Shown: positions 33,910 to 45,500, counted from the stretch's first letter. The stretch is 64,000 nucleotides of DNA from Takakia lepidozioides (GCA_030704615.1 CM060731.1:85108756-85172755); one strand, 5' to 3'. Translations and numbers: made by a program. Notes: generated by a model not told the origin, from the letters alone.

Positions 33910-35440
33910 AGTGAAAATGCAAATGTGGCGCCGCATTTCCGTTAAGTACCATCACGAAGCTACACATCCGTACTTGTTGGAAGAAAATGCGGCACCGCAT
34001 TTCCGTTCCACCTTCACATATCTTAGTTGTTGAACAGAAATACGGTGTCGCATTTCCGTCCAACAGCTCCATGCCTGAGATACAAAAGGGAAATGCGGCG
34101 CCGCATTTCCGTTCTGGAATGTCCAAAGGTGCGATTCGGACGGAATGCGGCACCGCATTTCACTTCCCGTGGTTCATGATTTCCAATCTGAACGGAAATG
34201 CGGTACCGCATTTCTGTTCCACCTTCACATACCTTAGTTGATGAACGGAAATGCCGTGCCACATTTCCGTTCGGGAAAGTATAAAGGTCTCACTTGAACG
34301 GAAATGCGGTGCCGCATTTCCGGTCTGGAAAGTTTGAAGGTCTCACATGGATGGAAATGCGGCACCGCATTTCCGTCCCACAGCTCCAGGCCTCATATAC
34401 AAAACGGAAATGCGGCGCCGCATTTCCGTTCTGGAATGTCGGAAGGTGCGACTCGGACGGAAATGCGGTGCCGCATTTCAGTTCCGATGGTTCACGATTT
34501 TCAGTCAGAACGGAAATGCGGTAACGCATTTCCGTTCTAGAGAGTATGAAGGTCTCAAACGGACGGAAATGCGGTGCTAAATTTTCGTCCATCCGCTCTA
34601 TGCCTGAGATAGAAAACGGAAATGCGGCGCCGCATTTCTGATCTGGTATGTCGGAAGGTGCGACTCGGACGGAAATGCGGTGCCGCATTTCAGTTCCCGT
34701 TCTTCATAATTTTCAATCAGAACGGAAATGCGGTACCGCATTTCCGTTCGAGAGAGTATGAAGGTCTCAAACGGACGGAAATGCGGTGCAAAATTTTCGT
34801 CCCTCCGCTCCATGCCTGAGATAGAAAACGGAAATGCGGCGCCGCATTTCCGATCTGGTATGTCGGAAGGTGCGACTCGGACGGAAATGCGGTGCTGCAT
34901 TTCAGTTCCCGTTGTTCATAATTCTCAATCAGAACGGAAATGCGGTACCGCATTTCCGTTCTGGAGAGTATGAAGGTCTTAACCGGTCGGAAATGCGCTG
35001 CAGCATTTCCGTCACTCCGCTTCATGCCTCAGATACAAAACGGAAATGCGGTGCCGCATTTCAGTTCCGATGGTTCACGATTTTTAGTCAGAACGGAAAT
35101 GCGGTACCGCATTTCCGTTATGGAGAGTATGAAAGTCTCACCCGGACAAAAATGCGGTGCAACATTTCTATCCCTCAGCTTCATGTGTCAGATACAAAAC
35201 GGAAATGCGGCGCAGAATTTCCGTTCTGGAATGTCGGAAGGTGCGACTCGGACGGAAATGCGGTACCGCATTTCCGTTCTGGAGAGTATAAATGTTTACC
35301 CCGGACGGAAACTCGGTGCCGCATTTCCGTCGCACTGGTGCATGACTAAGATGCAAAACGGTAATGCGGCGTCGTATTTTCGTCCAGCAGCAATCGAAAG
35401 TATCACTCCGGACGGAAATGCGGAACCTCATTTCCGCATG
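33910..35440. repeat. Right palindrome array with 53-bp period
   Basis: Twenty-nine copies of AAATGCGGYRCCGCATTT lie between the two divergent genes. From centre 33993.5 to 35424.5 there are 28 copies, and 25 of the 27 steps are exactly 53 bp (one is 52, one 54). The first copy at 33929.5 is 64 bp away. The spacers are not random. Four types recur in order, recognisable by TCGGAAGGTGCGACTCGG, GTTCACGATTTTCAGTC, GAGTATGAAGGTCTCA and TGCCTGAGATA, making a 4 x 53 = 212 bp higher-order repeat. The central two bases change with position (CG, TG, TA, TG). The array covers what should be the shared promoter region. Confidence 0.95.
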
Positions 35441-35829
35441 CGGAACCTCAATGGGTTGCATTGTTCCGAAACAACACAATTGCGGCCTGTCTTTATGAGC
35501 ACAACTTGGTTGTCTGACCGTTTTAACTAACTGTCCTGGCACTTGTCAGTGCGAATGTTCATGTCTGCACCGAGAATACTGCTGGATCCACCCTCAGGAG
35601 AAACTGTCAGGAGATGTTATTTCGTCGCCGAATCGGCCATCATTGTCATACTTACTGGCTATGGAATCACACCTCCCACGTTCATGCATGTAGCTTGAAA
35701 CAATACTTTCCACTTCAATGTGCGACTTCCAATCATTGATGGACTCCGCAGATCCACTTACATGGTGCTTGTGAGCCTTGGTCTGTCACTATACTGAACC
35801 TTGCACTTGCCAACTTCGTGCGGTCTTCG

Positions 35830-37502
35830 ATGGCTCCGAATTCCTACGCTATAGTTTGCTGTCCTCCGCAACTTGGGAGAGCCTGGATCCCAAACGAGGG
35901 AGGACTTTGCAGAGTAATCGAAACTTACCTTTGTTCCAAATTCAAGCTCAAACCGGGCACAGTTTATTTGGAAGAAGAAAGGAAGGATGTTCCTGGACAG
36001 GTTGACGAGACCATTGTCGTGCTAGGTAACGACGGAGGTTGCGGAATCGAATGGCACGTACCCCCATCAGACACCATCCTGTACCGAGCTGTGGGAATGC
36101 CCATTCCCTTTCCGAATCAGTTGCTGCCCACACCATCCATAAAGGAGTCCGGAAACCGACAGGCGGCCACTGCCAACAGAGAGGTATGCAATGATAATCA
36201 TTCCCGACCTGGACCGTCAAGACCCTCCATAGCTTCTCGTGTGGACGTATTTGACATTTCCGACAAGGAAGATGAGTGCATTGAGGTCCCCATGTCCTCC
36301 ACACGGTCGTTCAAATCTGACATTGACGTCTCTGTAGGTGCTACGCATGTACCCTCGAGCATAACTCCAACCCGGTCCATTGTGCAGCTCCTACGGCAAC
36401 ATCACCTCGATGGTTCTCGCTCCGAGCTGGCTGCTCTCGACTATGCCAAATTTCCGGTCAGGAAGGTAACATATCTGTCTCCTGAAGTCGATGGCAATGT
36501 CATCTTCGAGTTTCCACCTGTTACTTCGTCAAACAAAGCCTCAGGGATGTTAACAGACATGGATCGAAAGCATGACGGACACCCCTGGTGTGTGACGAAG
36601 ACCAGTAGCACGAAAATTGCTGATGGTGTTCGTGTACGATATGTCCTGTGTGCGGGGAAGCTGAGGTGCCTCAATCCCGCTTGCTTCCACTTTCTCTCCA
36701 AATGAGGGCGGAGAAACAAGACGGATTGGACTGGCACAACGCATCATCCATTCATTGTCTCCAGCCAAGCTCCTGCGGGTACTTTCAAGTGCGCACATTG
36801 CAAAGAACCACCGACGTGCATGTCCATGTGCAGAGCCAAGCAATATTACGTTATCCATTTGCTCCCGGACTTGACTAGAGCTTGCATACACGTTGGAGTC
36901 CACTGCCACCCCTTGGCGAGAGGCAACATGCGTGAGGCTATGCAGGAAGCACACGACATCATAAAAGAGGAGGTGAAATTGAGCCCCGGAGCCAAACCAA
37001 GCTGAAGGCAGCCCACAAGATTGCTCTTGGCAAAATCATGTCTGAAGATGGTTCAGACCGGGTGCCCTTGAATGAAGAGGAGATGCTTGACCTGTTGGAG
37101 TCCGTCTCACACGTTTGTAGTCCGAATGTGCGGAATCACATCGTATCTTGCAAGCAGGAGTTCGGCCGGGGGTCGGACATGCACTCAATCCTGGAGGTGA
37201 AACGAATGACTGGATATGACTACATCCAAGGTAGCAAGTTTCCAGGGCAAGGCAGCAAATCCGATCGCTGTTACATTTTTAAAATGACTTGTGGGCCTGG
37301 GAGTGGAGTCGACTTGGTCACTCGCATGACAACTGGAAACTTGTCGAATGCTTGGGTGATGTTTGATCACATCAAGCGAATTACAAACCATCAGTGGGTA
37401 ACTATGGGTGCGCATGTTTATGACTATCACTCCAAGAGGCTCATGTCGCACGGCTTTTACTCACCCATCCCTTCGCTATTCGAGGCGAAAACTCCAAGAT
37501 AG
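35830..37502 (+). pseudogene. Zinc-finger (WRKY/GCM1-like) protein with transposase-like C-terminus
   Basis: The frame starts with ATGGCTCCGAATTCC about 400 bp after the array. Residues 1-290 contain an acidic linker (DISDKEDECIE) and a globular region (HDGHPWCVTKT, then CLNPAC). After a frame shift near 36705 the likely continuation reads CAHC, a CMSMC pair and HVGVHCHP, so Cys pairs end in an H-x-C-H block. That is the style of WRKY-GCM1/FLYWCH zinc fingers found at the N-terminus of Mutator-like transposases. After a second shift near 37005 comes a helical region and ITNHQWVTMGAHVYDYHSK, which resembles the start of a DDE transposase core. The frame stops at 37500-37502 without the rest. 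It is divergent from the ParB-methyltransferase gene. Family naming is inference. Confidence 0.5.
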
Positions 37503-38440
37503 AAGAGTTGGAAATCTCTAAGTACTCAGCCCGCGCAGAACAATCAGTCATGACCTACAGCTAGTGTATCATGGGGGTGTTTCCTATTTGTTTCCCTTTT
37601 GGCATTCATGTTAGCTATCTTACCATTGATAATTAAGTATCAGTTTGCTTTATCAATCTATTGGATTCCATCAACTCATCCATTCATTCCACAGCTTCAC
37701 TCAGATCTCTCTACACAGTGTGATTGTATCGTAAAAGTATCCGATTATGATTTATCAGGTATCAGGCCGAAGCCATTGTATCTCTAATCTGCTCTACAAT
37801 ATCATTACAGCCTTGCATATATCAAGCATCTACTCATCATCTCTCTATCTTCACTTCCGTTCTTCATCTCTCCCCGATCCCCTCTCCTCCATCACCAAGA
37901 AGTCCCCCCTCAAATCCCCGCTTCTCCCTTTACCTTCCTACCCGTGGTTCTAACCGTTTCCCTCACTAACCGTCGTCTGTGAACTAATCATGTTCCCTTC
38001 GCAGGTGTTGTTCCCCACAGTCGTTCCCTGTCCTACTCTCTGTTCCCTATGATCGTGACAGCTGTGTCAAGCTGTGACTGGCTGTGTGAAACTGTGACGG
38101 GCTGTGACTGGCTGTGTGGCTGTGTCGGCTGTGATGGCTGTGTCGGCTGTGACGACTGTGACGGGCTGTGTTGGTTGTGTCGGCTGTGTCTGCTGTGACG
38201 ACTATGACGGGCTGTGTTGGCTGTGTGGCTGTGTCGGCTGTGCCGGGCTGTGTCGGCTGTGACGACTGTGACGGGCTGTGTAACCCCCCTCTTCAGTGCG
38301 CTGCTGTCACCCCTAAGGCTCCTGTTGGTCTCAGTCTATGCAAAAATTAAGGGTACCCTACAGATCCCGTATAAGTGTCTAAGTCCCCGACAGTCCTCTA
38401 ACATTAACCCTTCCCCCCTCAAAAAGTCGTGTCCTCACGG
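37503..38440. repeat. Unassigned flank with CTGTGACGG minisatellite
   Basis: 37503-38045 holds no gene that I can support; it is CT-rich around 37840-37940. 38050-38290 is a short array of GCTGTGACGG/GCTGTGTCGG words related to the minisatellite at 20200-21340. The TGTTCCCT words before it resemble those near 12140. Confidence 0.7.
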
Positions 38441-38441
38441 T

Positions 38442-40070
38442 TTACTGATTTCGATTAGCAAACCTTTGTGAGTGAGCACCTTTTTGACGTTGAGAGTTTC
38501 GTGGCGGACTGTGTGTACGAGCCCGAGGTCTGTCTCTTGTTGACGGAGATGGTTGATCACTACTTGGATAAGTGAGGCCCTCTGGAGGCTGATATCGAGG
38601 TAACCTTTCCGGCATAGGAGACCCCCGTCCCTTCTTCTCTGCCATCTGAACTGCATAGTCTTCTCCCATGTCAAAAGAATTCGGTGAAGAAACAGTTGTA
38701 TCAGAATCCTCATCGCCCCTCAGGTGTTTTAATTTTTGAACTTTTTGTGGAATCCTCTGGGGCATACAATGTTGTCCTACCATGTCTGGAAGTTTATATT
38801 TTACAACTTGGTGTAACCGCTGAACAGCAAAATTGGTGTAGACACTAAGCTCCTTGTCTGTCCAGGTGAGTGGGGTACCAATTACTGGTGCAGCGTGCAA
38901 ATATTTCCATGCCACATGTCCCTTATAGAAAATATCATCAATGCCGAATTTCTGTGTTGACAAATTGTTCCAGGCCGCTTGAAACCATGAACGAATTTGA
39001 GAATCCTTTTGCATCATAACTTTTGGGTCATATAGGTACATATGAGGTGGCACCGAAGGTAATACCCAATGATCTCCACTGGAATAACTCAGAAAGCGTG
39101 TTTGCATCTTTTGTTGCTCAATGTGATAACGTACCAGAAAACAAGCAGCGTAGTATAACCCGCATCCCATGACAATACTTGCTACCTCCTTGGTCTTGGT
39201 ATAAATGAGTCCATGTACAACCTGGAAAGCAATTAATTCCCTCAACATGGTACCTGCCTCGTGCCAGTACTGTGCAAAGTGATGATCCTCAATTGATCGA
39301 TTGTTCGGAAGAACTTTAGTCCTAGTTGCCACTGGCAGCCAGATGCGCATGATTTGGTAGTAATGTGCGAATGACTGCGGAGGACTAAATTCTTTCCAAG
39401 CCAAATCCAACATGATGGGAATTTGGTTGAAGGGCATAATCATAGCCCTACTGTACTCCTTTGCAACTGGAGTTTTAGGTGGGTTAAAAGCAGCATTGCC
39501 CCATACCTCAGGCTGTGGTGGCTGTGGTGTGGTTGTAGTAACAACAGGTTCAGCTACTGGTACAGTGACTTGTTGTGGTGTTGGTGGTACTGGCTCTTGT
39601 ATCATTGGCATCTCCTGCACCTCCTGTGAAGACTGAAAAGCCAAAGTTTTGGCTTGTAAATAAGAAGCCATTAGCTGTTCCTGAGGGATATAGACTCTTT
39701 TGTCGATGTTTGAAGTGAGGTCCTCCACTTGAGTCTGCAGTCCGTCTACATCCTCCTGTAACTCTGCTATTCTACTATAGACATTGTCTATAGTAGTTGT
39801 GGCAATGTTCTGCACTTGTAGTCTGAGCTCATTCATCTCGCTTTGGGTGAGTTTTCGTGGTGCTTTGCCCTCTACTGGCCCTTGTGCTAACCAGACCTGC
39901 ATAAGGCTGTTATCCACCAAGTTGCTTGTGGTTCCCTTGAGAGTTTGCTCCTCTCTTAGCTTGTACACTTCTAACTGCTGTTGTAAAGCCTCAATGCGCT
40001 TTGCCTGTAATTCATCCGGTATGGATAGAAAAAATTTATAGGGCGGGTGAAAACACTGTTTAGAATCCAT
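38442..40070 (-). CDS. Coiled-coil, gag-like protein of unknown family
   Basis: One intact frame of 542 residues runs from the ATG at 40070. The frame is open farther upstream, but only through A/G homopolymer DNA, so I take the internal Met. Residues about 15-130 are predicted coiled coil by heptad pattern (ELQAKRIEALQQQLEVYKL and SRIAELQEDVDGLQTQVEDL). A Pro/Thr-rich linker follows, then a globular domain rich in aromatic residues (WKEFSPPQSFAHYYQIMRIW, HFAQYWHEAGTMLRE). The basic, disordered tail is rich in R, S, P and Q. I recognise no family. Coiled coil plus globular plus basic tail, next to R1 copy C, fits a structural ORF1/gag of a retroelement. It is one of the few uninterrupted frames in the repeats here. 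Confidence 0.6.
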   Translation of the reverse strand: MDSKQCFHPPYKFFLSIPDELQAKRIEALQQQLEVYKLREEQTLKGTTSNLVDNSLMQVWLAQGPVEGKAPRKLTQSEMNELRLQVQNIATTTIDNVYSRIAELQEDVDGLQTQVEDLTSNIDKRVYIPQEQLMASYLQAKTLAFQSSQEVQEMPMIQEPVPPTPQQVTVPVAEPVVTTTTPQPPQPEVWGNAAFNPPKTPVAKEYSRAMIMPFNQIPIMLDLAWKEFSPPQSFAHYYQIMRIWLPVATRTKVLPNNRSIEDHHFAQYWHEAGTMLRELIAFQVVHGLIYTKTKEVASIVMGCGLYYAACFLVRYHIEQQKMQTRFLSYSSGDHWVLPSVPPHMYLYDPKVMMQKDSQIRSWFQAAWNNLSTQKFGIDDIFYKGHVAWKYLHAAPVIGTPLTWTDKELSVYTNFAVQRLHQVVKYKLPDMVGQHCMPQRIPQKVQKLKHLRGDEDSDTTVSSPNSFDMGEDYAVQMAEKKGRGSPMPERLPRYQPPEGLTYPSSDQPSPSTRDRPRARTHSPPRNSQRQKGAHSQRFANRNQ

Positions 40071-40149
40071 CCGGTATAGATGGAAAAACATGTAAAGAAC
40101 ACTGATGCAACCGGCCAATTCTGAGGAAGGAGACAGAGGGAGAGAGGGG

Positions 40150-40930
40150 GCAAGAAAAAAAAAAAAATGTGGGGGGGGGGGGGGGTTGGTGACCGAGCAG
40201 CCCCACATTTTTTTCTTTTTTTTTGGTTTCCCTCTCTCTCCCTCTCTCTCCCTCTGGAAACTGGGTTTATGGAATTGTTGTCCGGACTTCCATCTTTGAA
40301 AAAATTGAAAGAATTGAAAAACTGGGTTGCAGGGAATTTTGGATGTTTTTCATCCTTTTTTTTTTCTTTTTTTTTCCCTAGTAAAATATTTCTTCACTAA
40401 ATACCTGTGAGGTTTTTTGCTTCATCCAAACATCAACCCGGAATGTATTGATTGCAAAACTCCCGTCAGTTTTTATTTTTTCAATCCAACCTGGATGAAA
40501 AAATGACTTCATCTGACAGGATCTAAATACGGGGCAAGACAGGTATAAAAAAGTTTTTTTAAAAAAAAACCCCCGATGTTTTTCATCTAACCTAGATGAA
40601 AAATGGACTGCATCCGTCAAGTTCAAGACAGGATGAACGCACGATGTCTTTCATCTTCCGCGAATGAGAAACGGACAACGTCCGTCAGGCGTACAGACTG
40701 GCGGATGTTTTTCATCCTGAGGATGAATGACGGGCCAGACAGGGGAAAACCCTGCGCAACCCTAATGTCTTTCTTTTTGCGCTGCGAGAGCGCGTGCGAT
40801 GGCGGATTGGGATGAGCCATGGTGCTCGTGCTGCAGATACCATGAGCTGCCAATCCTTGAGTGTTTATGACTCATGTGAGCGCTGCCTATGCGGGCTCTT
40901 TAAGGCGATGGTGGTGGCTTAGAGATGAAT
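40150..40930 (+). repeat. Repeat R1, copy C, with homopolymer tracts
   Basis: It begins with poly-A, poly-G and poly-T tracts (40150-40225) and then matches 15860-16550: the CT-rich tract, ATTCCATAAACCCAG-type words, GATGTTTTTCATC and the segment ending AGGCGATGGTGGTGG. The hairpin seen in copies A and B is missing. Confidence 0.8.
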
Positions 40931-41540
40931 ATCTTTGAAGTATGCTTGGATTATAGCTTGCAGACAGTAAATCTGTATGACCATTTGACCTGCAACACAT
41001 CAAGGCCAAAATATGGCCAAGTACCCGCCATCCCACCCAGACCTCTCAATGTATATCATGATCATGATTGGCGGTCAATCAACATCAGTGGCATACTCTT
41101 TGGGTTATGAATAATACTGACATGAACACATTACTGTGCATGGATGTAATCTGGATTTTCTAAGCTTGATGATGGATGGATGGTGTCACTATTGGCTGAT
41201 ATGTCTGATTATTCTTTCATGACAACGACCCTAGGGGTCCTGTCTTTGTCTTGACATGACAAAAAATATCTTCCCTCTCTCCTTGTCCAATATGCTTAGT
41301 GGTTTCTGCATACACTATCCATTGACTATCATGCTGAACTTCCAGCATACTTGTAATGTGGTTTGTATCCAAGAGAACGCACTAACATTCTTTTTTTGCA
41401 GAAGTCCATCATGACCAACCCGGAGTGGATTGACGAGATGTAGAATTTGGGATACCAGTACCCACTGCCCACTACGATCCCTGCAATTCAAGCAGTGTTG
41501 GAGCATACAACGCTACCAGATTCCCAAGATACTGACCAAG
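40931..41540 (+). repeat. Repeat R2 copy 2 and unassigned spacer
   Basis: 40980-41285 matches 17485-17780 and in part 59260-59460. 41286-41540 is a spacer without a gene that I can support. Confidence 0.75.
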
Positions 41541-41544
41541 TAGT

Positions 41545-42342
41545 TTCTCACAGGATTTGACACCCAATCATCCATGTCTATGTGAGAGCACCAATAGATT
41601 TAAAAGGTTCTGCGACAGTGATACACTGGCTGAATTCCACATGCCTGGTGACTCTCACACTCAACATGTACGGACAATGGACCTCACCATTATCCGACAC
41701 CATGGTTTGAGGAAGCTATTTGGGCTAGGTATGAATCATATCCCTTTGAGAAAAACTCTACTGAAAGAGGTAGTAGATGAGGTATCTCTAGCCTTTTGGA
41801 AAACATGTGAAATATTGGATGTGTCAGAATTTGATCCCTGGGTATCTGAATGCCATGAGTGGCTCAAGCAAACCTGTTGGGACAGATTAAAGAAAAAAAC
41901 ATACAAGGGAATTTTCTCACAACACGAGAAAATCCCCCTTGAGATGGCGGATGCCCAAGACGAACTAGCTTGGCTTCGAAGTCATCTGTATATGTCAGGC
42001 TTGGACAAAGCTAACAATAATGTTTGTTTCATGTGTGTGAAGCATATCAAAACACAAGCCTTTCACAGGCTGATGGGTAAGGACTTTAAGCCATGCATCC
42101 AAAATGAGGTATGGACTCCACCCACAGAAATCAGGGATTCCTTGACTAATGATTTAGAAAGGATGATTCCTGAACTATCCACTGAAACCTCTAATCTACC
42201 ATACATCATGGGGATCTATAAACTACACAAGAAAAAATACCGGTGGATCACTAATGCCCACAAATGCATTTTTAGTGGGCTAGCAAGTTTACTTACTTGT
42301 GCCACTATGACTCTTTTGCCGCTCGTGAAAGAGTGGATGTAA
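41545..42342 (+). pseudogene. Second copy of the Penelope-like RT, 5' part only
   Basis: It is over 95% identical by eye to 13758-14550. It spans the DKANNNV and YKLHKKKYRW region and then stops in frame at 42340-42342. The palm motifs with YIDD are missing; instead the segment shared with 16560-16920 follows at 42385. This looks like a deletion derivative or a truncated insertion. Confidence 0.8.
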
Positions 42343-42384
42343 ACGAAGCTGGATACCTATGAAAAATCTCTTAAAATCTTAACT

Positions 42385-42725
42385 GGACTCCGTTTTTTTG
42401 CTGCACAAGGGAACCACGGTAGTGATGGCGGAGGTACCACCTGCTTGCTTATGAAGTTTCCTAGGAGCCCTCCTCTGGATCTTTGATGAATGGCGGCGTC
42501 TTGGTAGAACAAGGAAGTCTCTCTCCCTCCCTTTGTAAACCCTACCTTTTGAGACCAAGCTCTTTTTTCTTGTGCTTGGCAAGACTTTGCTTTGGTTAAG
42601 GTAGTAGTGTTGTGGTGCTGGCGGAGACCTCCCTGCACGGTTAGGCTTGTGGAGAGATGACGACTCTCCCCCAAACAGTAAAAAAAAAGGTTCTTTTTCT
42701 GTTTGTCTTGCTTCCCTGCTTTCTT
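42385..42725 (+). repeat. Segment shared with 16560-16920
   Basis: It is a near-verbatim match. It marks the right limit of the R1/RT-related material in this block. Confidence 0.8.
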
Positions 42726-42929
42726 TGGGTCTCAACAAAGTTTTCCATGGTGTGGGCATCCTGAAGATAGAACGTGAGGAAGAATTTATTGTCTTGGGCT
42801 CTCTAGCACCATAGGGATGCTCCGCCTTTGGTTACCAATTTTGAAAGCCCCGAGGCTGAGGCATAGGGTTTTTTCGCCAACGGTTTTTGAGAAATGAAAG
42901 TGCTGGTGGTGTGTGTTAATTAGGATGCG

Positions 42930-44652
42930 ATGGTGAGGAATCATCGACCCGTCTCCCTCGAGGATGGGGAGGTAGTACCACATATCGATTGTGGCCCTAA
43001 AGCGACCGTTTTTCGTGGCGAGGAGCCACCCATTGCACCTGATCCAATACAGGCTGCCGGACACAATTGTAGAAGGGACCAGGGCCAAATTTCAAGTGAT
43101 GCGGAGGATGTTGACACTCCGGGATCGAGTTGGGCGCGCCGCGGGTCGCCCCCTCGCGGGCCACCCCGTCCAACCACGACCACCTTTGACCCCCCCGACA
43201 TGATTGAGTGTTGGTGCACTAAGTGTTGGGAACGGATACTGCCGGGCGGCACCAGACTACCGAGGCGGCGACCGCATGTTGTCGAAAAACATTACAAGAA
43301 GAACAAGATTGCGGATGCGGCAAAGGTGAGTGTTTTTCCCACCCCTCTCATTAACATTCATTTAAGGTACATTTAGGTTTATCTAATAATATAGTATGAT
43401 TGGTAAGCATACATAAATCCAAATTACGACATAAGTATTGATGCGTCGTTCAGTACGCATACTGTAGCCACGACTTGATGCCCAAGCTCGCAATCACATT
43501 GCACTAGAGGCATTTCGCACCGGTTTACTTGCAGAATTTGTGCCAGAGCATGTGCCCGATGTGACCAGTTGGTTCCCCCAGCAGCACGTAGATGAGATGC
43601 GTAGGGTCGAGGGATATCGTAGATGTCATAGGCGTTATGGCCGGCGACGAGCATGCCCACCCCCCCCTCTAGTTTCCTCAGGCGGTCCCCCTGATTGTGG
43701 CCTCCTCCCCCCCCCGTCTGTTTCTTTGCCTGATCCACCTCTGGTAGTACCTGATCTGGACGTTGTACCCTCGGCTGCACCTCCGGCATTACATCCTCAA
43801 CCACCTCCACTTTCATCTCCTCCGCTAGCAGTACCACCTCTACCTCCACCACCATCACCACCTCCACCTCCACCTCCACGTGCATGTGCCCCCCGAACCC
43901 CTAGGAGGGGTCGGCTTCGCCCTAGGTTTCCTCCCCTTCGGCTTGGGCGGCCTGAGCCAGATCCTCGCCCCTGATGGGAAGCGCATAAGACTATGTTACT
44001 GAGGACCATCCGGCCTCGTTGTTGGGGGAATCATCTCGATCCTCCCACCCCCATCCGAGAAAATGTGGAGTTCGAGTATTGGGGAAGACGGTATGGTGTC
44101 AGAGCCGCTACAGACCCTGCTATGGGTCGGGGTTTATTCACGGTCAATGATATTGTGGTTCCTCCTCGAAGAAACAACATGGTGGACTTGTTTTCCTACT
44201 ATGGTCCATACTACACCTCCGCGGAGTTCCGTACATTACGCCTTGAAACCCTATACATCCTACCCTACATTTTGTGTGTCAACGGACATGATGTACGTAG
44301 ACTGGGGTTGTCTCCCATTGAGATCAGATTTTGTGATGGTGACCCCGACATCTTCGGCAATGTTGCTGGGCTGGTCAACAGTTCTTTTGGTCATCCTAAG
44401 AGAACTAATGTAGTATGGGGCGAGCGAAGCGATGGGCATGAGAGCTTTTGTGGTCATACGTCGGTATACTGTGAGGGGATGCACATGTTTGTGATGACAT
44501 GTGCTAGTATGACTATTAGGGCTGGCAGCGAACTATTTGCATCATACGAGTTCTCCCGGGATGATTGGGACCTCCGATTACAGCGTGAGTGGGATGTGTA
44601 TGATAGAAATAAGGTTCCTTTGAGACAGGGATCGCGTAGAGGGGCATTGTAG
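42930..44652 (+). pseudogene. Zinc-finger, Pro-rich, SET-domain protein of a CACTA-like element, copy 1
   Basis: Exon 1 (42930-43325, donor AAG|GTGAGT) ends with a C-x2-C / H-x4-H finger (CWCTKCWERI, then HVVEKH), resembling BED or C2H2 fingers. An in-phase second exon from about 43468 runs into a Pro-rich stretch with poly-Pro near 43850. One in-frame TGA at 43972-43974 separates it from 43993-44652, which is in the same frame. That last part has SET-domain features: GRGLF, VDLFSYYGPYY, NVAGLVNSSF with TNVVW, and TIRAGSELFASYEF, matching the NHxxxPN and GEELxxDY regions loosely. SET enzymes methylate lysines, often on histones. The tnp2 gene follows 0.85 kb downstream on the same strand, as in copy 2 at 61-64 kb. 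The SET part is uninterrupted. Confidence 0.7.
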
Positions 44653-45500
44653 ATATTCTCATGATGTACTTTGTATACATCCGATTAATCGATTGATGTA
44701 AATATTTTTCTTGTTGCTCGTGTGGGTTGCAACTTTGCATATGTGATCTAAACATACTTATGCACATGTGGACCAAATATGAGCTTGAACCAAGTTGATT
44801 CAATGGGTCATTCTAGTGTTGAACGCAGCTACGTGTCATAGAGACAGAAAATTGCGTTTCGCCTGCACATGATTTTTTTTTTATTCCATTTTCAAGCCAT
44901 ATTCCATTTTTATTTATTTATTTTTTGGTCCAATTTTTTGCATGGATGTAGTGGTGCAAAGCCCAATGTCACATAACAAAATAGAGCTAAAAATAAAATC
45001 ATTACGCTCCTCAAAACCGCAAATCATATATTTTAAATGCAATATTTATTTTAAATTCATTTAAATTCGATTTAATTCAAAATTGGTGCAAGGGTGAGTG
45101 TGTCGTTGGGAAGACAAATGTTTTATTTTTATTTTTATTTATTTATTTTATTTTATTTTTAATCTGCTGGATCTTTGTACAGGTGTTGCACACATATTTA
45201 AGCACATGTAGGAAAAAATGAAGCTTGAGCCACATCTGTTTGTTGGGTGCAATGGCATGAGAGGATTTTCTTTCACATTAATAAACAAAAATTGGTTGAT
45301 AAGGTGAATGCGTTATTGGGGGGGGCAAATGATTTTGTTTGGGTTTGAAATTCTGCGTGCTTGTACGTTGCGCACATACATGTAATTATTGAATGACATA
45401 TTTGATGCACGCACACATTGAAGGTTGTTGTTTGCATTTCGCTTATAATGAGTTGTATGGTTGCAAGGACACATTATAATATATGTCCCTATGTTCATTT
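44653..45500 (+). other. A/T-rich spacer between SET gene and tnp2
   Basis: No gene is seen. TATTTATTTT-type runs occur near 44880-44930 and 45120-45160. It may hold the promoter or first intron of the transposase gene. Confidence 0.6.

Noticed and set aside
33910-35440. CRISPR array (regular palindromic repeats with constant-length spacers)
   Set aside because: The spacers recur in a four-type cycle and are not unique, no cas-like genes are present, and the surroundings have eukaryotic introns. It is a higher-order tandem repeat.
33950-35540. Many 60-196 codon ORFs on both strands across the palindrome arrays
   Set aside because: They all translate the same repeated words (for example MRHRISV, KCGAAFP) in rotating frames because the 53-bp period is not a multiple of three. 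They are artefacts of the repeat.
43797-44009. Minus-strand Gly-rich ORF opposite the Pro-rich segment
   Set aside because: It is the mirror of poly-Pro codons in the plus-strand SET gene and has no other support.
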